This document shows, one piece after another, positions 1 through 5,153 of a stretch of 5,361 bases of DNA (its first letter is position 1; the number at the start of each line of letters is the position of its first letter). A model generated the notes under the pieces. The model was not told the origin of the DNA. It did not search any database and saw only the letters and a program-made list of their open reading frames with translations. Made by a program: the position numbers and the translations under genes. Source of the DNA: Candidatus Solincola tengchongensis (GTDB taxonomy: Bacteria; Actinomycetota; Geothermincolia; Geothermincolales; RBG-13-55-18); NCBI GenBank assembly GCA_015711895.1, contig MU158603.1, positions 1-5,361 on the forward strand, written 5' to 3'.

Positions 1-21
1 GTCCGTTAATACTGTTGCTCA

Positions 22-50
22 ATTATAATAAAGTTAAGTTCTTACTCCAA
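22..50 (-). promoter_or_regulatory. Candidate sigma-70/SigA-type promoter reading left out of the window
   Basis: On the minus strand, TTGGAG (50 to 45) is followed after exactly 17 bases by a perfect TATAAT (27 to 22). The -35 box matches the consensus TTGACA only in its TTG. The surrounding DNA is the most AT-rich in the window, as expected for a promoter, and transcription would start near position 15 and proceed leftward into DNA not shown. AT-rich DNA produces such matches by chance, and the same bases also contain TATAAT on the plus strand (24-29), where no -35 box can be placed inside the window. This is a sequence match only. Confidence 0.35.
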
Positions 51-223
51 TGGTTAAGTATCGACATTTCCTCCTATTTCTTAACGAGGGCCTCCTCAAT
101 TCCGTATTTTATCCCCGTCTCCGCCTCGAGGGTAACTTCGCTCCTTCCCGTTCCGGCGTGGTTGCCTGAAATATCCTCTCCACGCCCCGCCTCCCTCCCG
201 CACCCGCGCGTTACCGCCCCTGT

Positions 224-250
224 GCCCCCTTTGGGGGCTTTTCCAGCCCC
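224..250. terminator. GC-rich hairpin pair past the operon end, possible terminator
   Basis: GCCCCC (224-229), a TTT loop and GGGGGC (233-238) form a perfect 6-bp stem followed by TTTT (239-242) on the plus strand. The arm at 234-239 can instead pair with AGCCCC at 245-250, so two exclusive hairpins share it. The T-run follows the stem only on the plus strand, so a classical intrinsic terminator here would stop rightward transcription. For the leftward operon the same DNA gives a strong hairpin without a U-run, which might end or protect the 3' end of the mRNA. Its position about 80-100 bases past the ferredoxin stop is suitable. Confidence 0.3.
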
Positions 251-328
251 TGCCTCCCGGTCCGGAAAACGCTCAGGCCGAGAGGACCACCGGGGGCCGT
301 CTTCCCCGGGGCCATACACGCCACGCCC

Positions 329-595
329 TCAGTAGATGGCCTCCTCCTTGTTCCTGGCCCTCGGTTCCACGAACCCCTCCCACCGCCTCCCGTCGACGGT
401 CAAGGCCAAGGATCGGCAGTTTTCCACGCAAGTAAGGCAGCCCAGGCAGCTCTGGGGGTTGACTACCCGCGGCACCTTTTCCCCTCTCTCAAAGACCGGG
501 TACTGGGTCCCCTCGGTCTGGGGGCACAGCTCCACGCATTCCCAGCAGCCTATGCACCAGCCTTCGTCCACCTCTATCCTTCGTGCCTCCGCCAT
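329..595 (-). CDS. 2[4Fe-4S] ferredoxin, last gene of the hydrogenase-like operon
   Basis: This 88-residue protein is a small soluble electron carrier with two cluster-binding motifs: C14-x2-C17-x2-C20-x3-C24-P and C50-x2-C53-x2-C56-x3-C60. Each motif has the classical spacing for a [4Fe-4S] cluster. The second lacks the usual Pro after its last Cys (CRS instead of CP), and the linker between motifs is 25 residues, longer than in minimal clostridial ferredoxins. The ATG start is well supported by GGGAGGAGG at 609-601, five bases upstream. The gene begins 18 bases after the stop of the hydrogenase-like large subunit, so it is almost certainly cotranscribed and is the obvious electron partner or a further electron-transfer subunit of that complex. 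No transmembrane or signal sequence is visible, so it should be cytoplasmic. The cluster type is clear; the partner assignment is inferred from position. Confidence 0.9.
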   Translation of the reverse strand: MAEARRIEVDEGWCIGCWECVELCPQTEGTQYPVFERGEKVPRVVNPQSCLGCLTCVENCRSLALTVDGRRWEGFVEPRARNKEEAIY

Positions 596-613
596 GCCCG
601 CCTCCTCCCGCCG

Positions 614-1903
614 TCAGTGCACCCCACAGGGGACACAGGGGGCGTAGGCCCTCACCACCATCTGCAGGACATCCGCCGTCTTCTCCACGCCTTCCCGCAC
701 GGTGGCGGCATAGGCCTCCGCCAGCGACCTCTCCAGGCTCCGCAGATTGAATTGCAGGGGGGAGATTATGGAAAGGTCTCTCACCATCCCGTCCTCCCCG
801 AGCTCCAGTCCGTAGACCAGAGCGCCTTCCGGAGCCTCGAGGTATGCCCTGGCCTTCCCCGCCCCAACGCTCAAGCCGCCGCCCAGCGGGCCTTCGGCCG
901 GCCCGCTCAGGAGAGCGAGCATCTTCTCCCAGGCATGGATCATCTCCAGCATCCGCAAGGCGTGGGCCACCATGGGATAGCGGACCGGGAAGCCCCAGGT
1001 CTCTTTCACCTCGGCCAACTCCTCGTCCGCCCGGGGAGTGCCGTAGCTCCCGTTCACGTTCAGGCGCGCCAGCGGACCGACCAGGAGCTCCCCGGCTCCC
1101 TCCAGAGAGGCGTATACCACGTGCCCATGCGCGGAGGGCTCCTCCCGCAACCTGCTCCCCAGGTCCACCACAGGCCGGGGCTCACCTCCCTCCTCCCCGG
1201 TAACCAAGAGCGCCGGCTCGCCCTCGCCTATCTCCATCCCGCGGGGATGGCGCATGGCCATATAGGAACCGTCGATGCTCCCCGCCGTCCTCACCCTCTC
1301 CTCGCTTCTCCTCAGGAGCAGCTTCACCAGCCTGGCCGTCTCCAGGAGGAGGGCCTCTCCCGACCTCAGCCTCTCCGCCAGGCTCTCCCTGGATTCAGGC
1401 CTCAGGTCTCGGACCGCTCCCCCGGGCCGGAAATTGAAACCGTGTACCTGCCTTCCCCCGACCAGGGACTTCAGGCTCAGTAGCCTCCTCACCACCTCCT
1501 CGTCCACCCGGTAGATACTCACCAGGTTGCGTAACCCGGGATCCGAAGCCGGGAACAGCAGGTCGGGCAGGCTGTGCACGGCGAGCGAGACCGCATGGCG
1601 CTCGAAGAGCTGCGCCCACAGGGCCAGCTCGCGCAGGGTACGCGCGGCGGGAGGCACCTGCACCCCAAGGGCCTCCTCTGCGGCCATGCAGGCTGCCGCC
1701 TGGTGGAAGAGGGAATCCGGCCCACATATACGGGAGACCATGGGCACCAGGTTGTCCACGTGTGCCCCCCGGGCCATCAACTCGAACCCCCGGTATCCGA
1801 AGGCGGAAAACCGGGCCCGCGGCGTCGCCCCCTCTTCGGACTCGACCCGCAGGGCCGCATTCCCGTATATCCTGGTCAGAGGCCTTATCACCAGTTCGGC
1901 CAT
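614..1903 (-). CDS. [NiFe]-hydrogenase-type large subunit with altered active site
   Basis: This 429-residue protein has the [NiFe]-hydrogenase large-subunit fold of the group 3 (Mvh/Frh) kind. Family landmarks include RGFE at 38-41 (the Glu that binds Mg in hydrogenases), a GGRxxH segment at 149-154, GPLARLN at 276-282, EAP at 356-358 and a C-terminal PCVPCGVH. The metal site departs from the family. The first motif is R58-I-C60-G-P-D63-S-L-F-H67, with Asp in place of the second (bridging) Cys. RIEGH is R11-I-Y-G-N15, EAPRG is EAPEG with Glu359, and DPCxxC is A421-P-C423-V-P-C426. H67 and the terminal H429 are kept. Normal enzymes use four Cys to hold Ni and Fe; here three remain. The protein ends exactly at His429, so no C-terminal peptide is left for a maturation protease to remove. 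The ATG start is firm: an in-frame TGA lies seven codons upstream, and GGTGAGG precedes it closely. No frameshift is seen. Family membership is sure; H2 chemistry is doubtful. Confidence 0.93.
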   Translation of the reverse strand: MAELVIRPLTRIYGNAALRVESEEGATPRARFSAFGYRGFELMARGAHVDNLVPMVSRICGPDSLFHQAAACMAAEEALGVQVPPAARTLRELALWAQLFERHAVSLAVHSLPDLLFPASDPGLRNLVSIYRVDEEVVRRLLSLKSLVGGRQVHGFNFRPGGAVRDLRPESRESLAERLRSGEALLLETARLVKLLLRRSEERVRTAGSIDGSYMAMRHPRGMEIGEGEPALLVTGEEGGEPRPVVDLGSRLREEPSAHGHVVYASLEGAGELLVGPLARLNVNGSYGTPRADEELAEVKETWGFPVRYPMVAHALRMLEMIHAWEKMLALLSGPAEGPLGGGLSVGAGKARAYLEAPEGALVYGLELGEDGMVRDLSIISPLQFNLRSLERSLAEAYAATVREGVEKTADVLQMVVRAYAPCVPCGVH

Positions 1904-1954
1904 GCCCTCACCCGCGATTCTTCAACCCGGCCGGGTCCGTCCCGCCCCCCATCA

Positions 1955-2851
1955 TCATTGCTCCCCCAAACGATGTATGTAATGTGAAGTGCCTCCCGAG
2001 CGGCGTCTTCGCAACAGCGGTTCCGCGAGGCAGAAGAGGTAATAGGTACGGGGAGGGTCGGCAACCTCGGCCCTGATCTCCCCCTCCTTCTTCCCCGTGG
2101 CTCTGGACAGCCTTCTCACCGTCTCTGCTTCCATGTCCACGCCCGCCCGCTCCAGAACCCTTCCGGCGGGTCCCCGGCACCCCCGGCAGGGCACGCCCAT
2201 CTCCGTGGGGCAGAGCGCCCCACAACCGTCCCGGGTGAGGGGCCCGAGGCACACAAACCCGGACTCCAGAAGGCATTTCCCGGGCTCGCCCGCGCCGTCG
2301 GTAAGGCGCCGCGGACCGGGTTGAGGGAGGGGCGGTGAGGTCACCCCACATTCCGCGCATACCGTGGAGCCTTCCCTGGAGAGCCGGTCTCCGGCCACCG
2401 CCGCCCGGAGAAACCTCTCCATCAGAGCGACGGGCGGGGGACACCCGGGAAGATAGGCGTCCACCCGGATGAAGGAATCCAGCGGGAGGAGCCTCTTGAC
2501 GCCCTGGGGCCCTCCCTCGAAGGCCGTGTCGCCGAAACGCGACCTGAGGAGCCGGGATTCCGGGTAAAGATCCGCCAGTCCCTGCACCCCCCCGAAACTT
2601 GCGCAGGTCCCGAGGGCCACGACGCGGTCCGCCTTCTCCCTCACCTCCCTGGCCCGGAGAAAATGCTCCGTGTTCCTGACTGTGCCCTCCACCAGTGCCA
2701 GGTCGGCGTGGTCCCACTCTCGCCGGTCCATGAGGAAGGGGGCGTAGACCACCTTGTTCTCGCCGATGAGCTCGTAGAGATACTCCTCGAGGCTGAGGAA
2801 GACCATCTGGCATCCCAGGCAGGAGCTCAGCGAAAGCAGGGCGATTTCCAT
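1955..2851 (-). CDS. [NiFe]-hydrogenase-type small subunit (MvhG/FrhG-like), three predicted [4Fe-4S] clusters
   Basis: This 298-residue protein matches the iron-sulfur small subunit of group 3 [NiFe] hydrogenases, which carries electrons between the large-subunit active site and a partner. The proximal cluster ligands are complete: C11-x2-C14 (SSCLGC), C83 (GTCASFGG) and C137 (PGCPPP). Eight more Cys at 165, 168, 193, 201, 210, 214, 222 and 225, within CAEC, GFVCLGP, CGALCP and PCRGCRGP segments, are the usual ligands for two further [4Fe-4S] clusters. There is no twin-arginine signal or membrane anchor, so the protein should be cytoplasmic. The C-terminal 60 residues end in an Arg-rich stretch (LLRRRRSGG). 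The ATG has GGAG six bases upstream, overlapping the end of the V4R-like gene, which suggests translational coupling; only three bases separate the two genes. The gene ends in tandem in-frame TGA codons, 51 bases before the large subunit. Unlike its partner, it shows no loss of key residues. Confidence 0.93.
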   Translation of the reverse strand: MEIALLSLSSCLGCQMVFLSLEEYLYELIGENKVVYAPFLMDRREWDHADLALVEGTVRNTEHFLRAREVREKADRVVALGTCASFGGVQGLADLYPESRLLRSRFGDTAFEGGPQGVKRLLPLDSFIRVDAYLPGCPPPVALMERFLRAAVAGDRLSREGSTVCAECGVTSPPLPQPGPRRLTDGAGEPGKCLLESGFVCLGPLTRDGCGALCPTEMGVPCRGCRGPAGRVLERAGVDMEAETVRRLSRATGKKEGEIRAEVADPPRTYYLFCLAEPLLRRRRSGGTSHYIHRLGEQ

Positions 2852-2854
2852 CTC

Positions 2855-3343
2855 TCACTCCAGGGTCGTCCTGAGCACCACCAGGCAGGCGCCAGGCCCG
2901 GCGTGCTCGGTCAGGAGGTCCACCCGGCGGCCGAATATCTCCTGCAGCATCCCGGCGGCGTAACCGTGCACCGCCTGGCAGGTCACGCCGCCGAGGGGAA
3001 CACCAGCGGCCAGACAGGAACGGCGCAGCGGGCATTCCTCGAAGAGGAGCCTCACCAGCATCTCCTCCGCCTCGAAGACCCAGTAGTCCTCATCTTCCTG
3101 GTTTTTCCAGAGAGAGACCTTCCAGACATCCTCCCGGCCGGGGAAGACCCACTTGAGGGCGCGCTCCAGATCCTCCGTGCGGTCATGGGCCGAGGATTCC
3201 TTCCTGCCCAGGTCTTTTCCGGCGAAATACATGAGCTGGGCCGTGGACCTCCCGGTCACCTCCCCTCCTGCCTGATCCAGGACGGCGAGGATCTCGCTCA
3301 GGGCCCTCCATCTTCCGGTCAAGGCCTCCAGTTCCTCTTCCAT
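2855..3343 (-). CDS. Cys-rich V4R-like protein heading the hydrogenase-like operon
   Basis: The 162-residue product has a charged N-terminal helical region and a C-terminal half that resembles the V4R (4-vinyl-reductase-like, 'hydrocarbon binding') fold family. That half has an E-C-P-L-R-R-x-C segment (C104, C110), a T-C-Q-A-V-H-G-Y segment (C122, H126), then I-F-G-R-R-V-D-L and A-G-P-G-A-C (C153) with a final beta-strand-like LVVL. Family members bind small molecules or metal and act as sensors or assembly factors; four Cys and a His here could hold zinc or an iron-sulfur cluster. I chose the ATG at 3343 over a TTG two codons upstream because GGGGA lies nine bases before the ATG. It is the first gene of the cluster, three bases before the small subunit and in the same reading frame with a single TGA between. 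The domain assignment is from remembered motif patterns and is moderate; the role in the complex is inferred only from position. Confidence 0.75.
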   Translation of the reverse strand: MEEELEALTGRWRALSEILAVLDQAGGEVTGRSTAQLMYFAGKDLGRKESSAHDRTEDLERALKWVFPGREDVWKVSLWKNQEDEDYWVFEAEEMLVRLLFEECPLRRSCLAAGVPLGGVTCQAVHGYAAGMLQEIFGRRVDLLTEHAGPGACLVVLRTTLE

Positions 3344-3377
3344 GCCCAACCGTCCCCGTTACCCGTCCCCTTAAACT

Positions 3378-3397
3378 CCGGCCACCGAGGCGGCCGG
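3378..3397. repeat. Inverted repeat CCGGCC/GGCCGG, hairpin in the operon leader
   Basis: CCGGCC (3378-3383) and GGCCGG (3392-3397) are perfect complements around an 8-base loop. On the minus strand the hairpin is followed by AGTTTAAGG and then, about 27 bases further, by the ATG of the V4R-like gene. It has no proper U-run, so it is more likely a 5'-leader hairpin than a terminator. GC-rich palindromes are common by chance in DNA of this composition. Confidence 0.4.
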
Positions 3398-3451
3398 CTC
3401 CCTCGCAGGCCCCTGTTCCGTCTTCCGCCTCAACCTTCCCGCCGTTTCCTT

Positions 3452-3481
3452 GCCTTTCTTCAATTATTAAACATGAAAGGC
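3452..3481. repeat. Inverted repeat GCCTTTC/GAAAGGC around an AT-rich loop
   Basis: GCCTTTC (3452-3458) and GAAAGGC (3475-3481) are perfect 7-base complements around a 16-base AT-rich loop. On the minus strand this follows directly on the 3480-3541 repeat and shares two bases (3480-3481) with it, so the two stems stack or compete. An AT-rich loop in a palindrome can also be an operator for a dimeric regulator; the sequence does not decide between RNA hairpin and DNA operator. Confidence 0.4.
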
Positions 3482-3541
3482 TCCCCGTGCGCCACCGCAC
3501 GCTTGGCGGAAATTGCCATAGGATACCCTCTCGCGGGGAGC
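3480..3541 (-). repeat. Long-range 8-bp inverted repeat enclosing a 6-bp hairpin
   Basis: GCTCCCCG (3480-3487) pairs perfectly with CGGGGAGC (3534-3541) across 46 bases. Inside, CGTGCG (3486-3491) and CGCACG (3496-3501) form a 6-bp hairpin with a 4-base loop (GTGG on the minus strand). The inner hairpin and outer stem share two bases, so a shortened inner stem can coexist with the outer one. It starts 13 bases past the mltG stop, so it may mark the 3' end of that message, although only a broken U-run (CTTTCATGTTT) follows. It could equally be a structured RNA leader. Confidence 0.4.
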
Positions 3542-3553
3542 TCTGCGGGCGGC

Positions 3554-4732
3554 CTACCTCCGCTGCACCTCTTCCTTGACCCTCAGGAACTCCTGGTAAT
3601 CGGAGGTGAAGAAATGCCCACCGTTCCCCGTGGCCACATAGTAGAGGTAATCCGTGTCCGCCGGCTCCAGTGCCGCCCTGATGCTTGCCAGGCCCGGGCT
3701 GCAGATGGGTGCCGGCGGCAGGCCCTTGTGGAGATAGGTGTTGTAGGGCGAGGGAGTCTTGAGGTCCTCGTAGGTGAGCACCGCCTTCCACTCCGGAAGC
3801 GCGTACTGCACGCTGGCGTCGATCTGCAGCGGCATCCCCAGGCGCAGGCGGTTGTAGATCACCGACGCCACACGCGGCCTCTCCGAATCCAGCGCCGCCT
3901 CCCTTTCGATGAGAGAGGCGATGATGATCACCTGATAGGGGCTCACGCCCAGCTCCTCGGCCCGTGACCAGTCCAGCCCCGCCGTTTCCACCTGGAACTG
4001 CCGGAGCAGGACCTCGACCAGTTCCCTGGCGGTGATGTCCGCGGAGAGGTCGTAGGTCTTGGGAAAGAGAAGGCCTTCCAGGTTGTTCCTCTGCTCCTCG
4101 GGCAGGATGGGCACCTCATAATCGCCCGCCGCGGCGGCCTCCAGGAACTCCCCGGGATCCATGCCCGTCGCCCGCGCCGCCACCTCGGCCGTCTGCGCCA
4201 CGGTGAGCCCTTCGGGTATGGTCAGCCTGATCTGGTTGTTGGGGCCCGCCTCGAGCAGGGAGAACACCTCTCCGTAGCGCATCCCGGGGTAGAACAGGTA
4301 ATGCCCGGCCCGGAACCGGCCCTGCCTCCCCTGAGCCCAGGCCAAAAACCGGAAGAGGGTGGCCGAGGTGACCACGCCTTTCTCATGCAGCTTCCTCCCG
4401 ATGGAGGAAGCGCTCTCGCCCTCCTCTATGACCACGCGTACCGGCATATCCCTCCGGGTGGGACAGAAGTAATGCCGGTAGAGGAGTATGCCGGCCACCA
4501 GGAACAGGAACGCCAGCGCCGCAACGACCGCGTATTTCCGGCGGCGCCGTGCCTCTCGCAGGGCGCGCGCCCGCGACCTTACCGCCGGCAGACCGGCTTC
4601 GCCCTCCGCCGCCCGGCGCCTTGCCGAAGGTGGCCGCGCCTCCTCTCCGCCTGCCGGCAGGGGTTTATCCGAGGAGAGGATCCCGTCCTCCTCAAGGGCA
4701 CCGCCCGCGGGCCTCTCCTGTTGATCATCCAT
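3554..4732 (-). CDS. mltG: Endolytic murein transglycosylase MltG (YceG-like)
   Basis: This 392-residue membrane protein cuts nascent peptidoglycan glycan strands within the chain and is thought to terminate their growth at the outer face of the cytoplasmic membrane. It has a basic, disordered cytoplasmic N-terminus (1-66) and one transmembrane helix at about 67-86 (AVVAALAFLFLVAGILLY). A LysM-like subdomain follows at about 96-160, then the YceG catalytic domain. Hallmarks are LEGLLFPKTYDL (218-229), ASLIERE (272-278) with catalytic Glu276, NRLRLGMPLQIDASVQYAL (294-312), and SPYNTYLHKGLPPAPI (328-343). The last has Ala where most relatives have Gly (GLPPGPI). The long N-terminal extension is typical of Gram-positive forms. 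The ATG overlaps the end of ruvX by 8 bases (ATGGATGA), with a GGAG upstream. Gene order alaS-ruvX-mltG supports the call. In many actinobacteria aroE comes next; here it does not. Confidence 0.95.
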   Translation of the reverse strand: MDDQQERPAGGALEEDGILSSDKPLPAGGEEARPPSARRRAAEGEAGLPAVRSRARALREARRRRKYAVVAALAFLFLVAGILLYRHYFCPTRRDMPVRVVIEEGESASSIGRKLHEKGVVTSATLFRFLAWAQGRQGRFRAGHYLFYPGMRYGEVFSLLEAGPNNQIRLTIPEGLTVAQTAEVAARATGMDPGEFLEAAAAGDYEVPILPEEQRNNLEGLLFPKTYDLSADITARELVEVLLRQFQVETAGLDWSRAEELGVSPYQVIIIASLIEREAALDSERPRVASVIYNRLRLGMPLQIDASVQYALPEWKAVLTYEDLKTPSPYNTYLHKGLPPAPICSPGLASIRAALEPADTDYLYYVATGNGGHFFTSDYQEFLRVKEEVQRR

Positions 4733-5153
4733 CCGTCTCCGCCTCTCCCTTCCCTCTTACGGCATCCAGATAGGACTGCAGGATGACTGCCGCCGCTTGG
4801 GCGTCAACCTTCTTTCCTCTTTTCAGGCGCCCCGCCTCCCGCAGCCTTCTCTCCGCCTCCACGGTGGAAAGCCTCTCGTCCCAGACGACCACCCGCACCC
4901 CCTCCAATGAGGCGAGCGCCTGGGCGTATTCCCGCACCATCCGCGCCTCGCTTCCTTCGTGGCCGCGCAGGGTGCGGGGGTACCCGAGGACCACCGTGCC
5001 CACCCCTTCCCGGGCCCTCTCCTCGACATAGGCGCATATCTCCTCAGGGGACATCCCGGGAAGGGTCTCGAGAGGAAAGGCATATATTCCCAGCGGGTCG
5101 GAAAGGGCCACCCCTATGCGACGCCTACCTATATCCAGCCCCAGGCTACGCAT
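4725..5153 (-). CDS. ruvX: RuvX/YqgF, RNase H-fold nuclease (pre-16S rRNA processing)
   Basis: This 142-residue cytoplasmic protein has the RNase H-like fold of the YqgF/RuvX family, known for maturing the 5' end of 16S rRNA and also proposed to resolve Holliday junctions. The three acidic active-site positions are present: Asp7 in LGLDIGRRRIGVALSD, Glu93 in WDERLST, and Asp117 in KKVDAQAAAVILQSYLD. The strand VVLGYPRTLRGHEG (54-67) matches the family's GLPxNxDGxxG segment, though with Tyr for Leu and Arg for Asp. Length is normal. The ATG has GGAAGGGA just upstream and overlaps the alaS stop by 8 bases (ATGCGTAG), and the gene in turn overlaps mltG, so the three are translationally coupled. 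Confidence 0.95.
   Translation of the reverse strand: MRSLGLDIGRRRIGVALSDPLGIYAFPLETLPGMSPEEICAYVEERAREGVGTVVLGYPRTLRGHEGSEARMVREYAQALASLEGVRVVVWDERLSTVEAERRLREAGRLKRGKKVDAQAAAVILQSYLDAVRGKGEAETDG

Larger units (their letters stand above)
1..328. other. Intergenic region downstream of the hydrogenase-like operon
   Basis: No convincing gene is visible in this stretch. The part nearest the ferredoxin gene (about 120-328) is very GC-rich and holds two hairpin-forming segments: 290-295 with 304-309 (CCGGGG/CCCCGG), and the pair around 224-250. The first 90 bases are clearly more AT-rich than the rest of the window, which fits a transcription-unit boundary. A minus-strand open frame ends in TAG at 74-76. 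Its last 20 or so codons read like protein (ending in IEEALVKK), but the upstream part looks like random GC-rich translation and its only start is a GTG at 319 with no ribosome binding site, so I do not call it a gene. It could be the remnant of an old coding region. Confidence 0.6.
3344..3553 (-). other. Structured leader between mltG and the hydrogenase-like operon
   Basis: This 210-base gap separates the housekeeping block from the operon and should contain the end of the mltG message and the operon promoter. Read on the minus strand it has three perfect inverted-repeat sets, described separately, around an AT-rich island at 3459-3474. I see no good -35/-10 pair on the minus strand: the AT-rich island offers TAATAA-like hexamers but no TTGACA-like box at the right distance. 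A 19-codon open frame (ATG at 3519, TGA at 3460-3462) with GAGGG six bases upstream is present but matches nothing I know. No known riboswitch class was recognised. Confidence 0.5.

Noticed and set aside
23..67. 14-codon minus-strand leader peptide after AGGAGG (75-70)
   Set aside because: The AGGAGG lies only two bases before the ATG, too close for normal initiation, and the peptide would overlap the promoter-like element.
74..319. 81-codon minus-strand open frame past the ferredoxin gene
   Set aside because: Only a GTG start without a ribosome binding site, a low-complexity Gly/Arg-rich first half and no recognisable family. Only the last 20 or so codons look protein-like.
15..335. 106-codon plus-strand open frame at the left end
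   Set aside because: TTG start, Pro/Ser-rich translation of the GC-rich intergenic DNA, and no plus-strand gene context.
1715..1717. Possibility that D63 is a misread selenocysteine or a frameshift artefact
   Set aside because: The codon is GAT, not TGA, and the frame on both sides keeps the RICG and spaced His of the motif, so it reads as a true Asp substitution.
1908..3035. 375-codon minus-strand frame overlapping the small subunit
   Set aside because: A Gly/Arg/Pro-rich shadow of the small-subunit gene in another frame; the real frame carries all family motifs.
3475..3520. CACGGGGAGC in the leader resembling part of the ZTP (pfl) riboswitch
   Set aside because: The required downstream CCGCCUGGGC-type element is missing, and the downstream genes have no purine or folate link.
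2663..3967. 434-codon plus-strand open frame
   Set aside because: It is antisense to the V4R-like gene, the leader and mltG, has no family motifs, and is explained by the scarcity of stops in GC-rich DNA.
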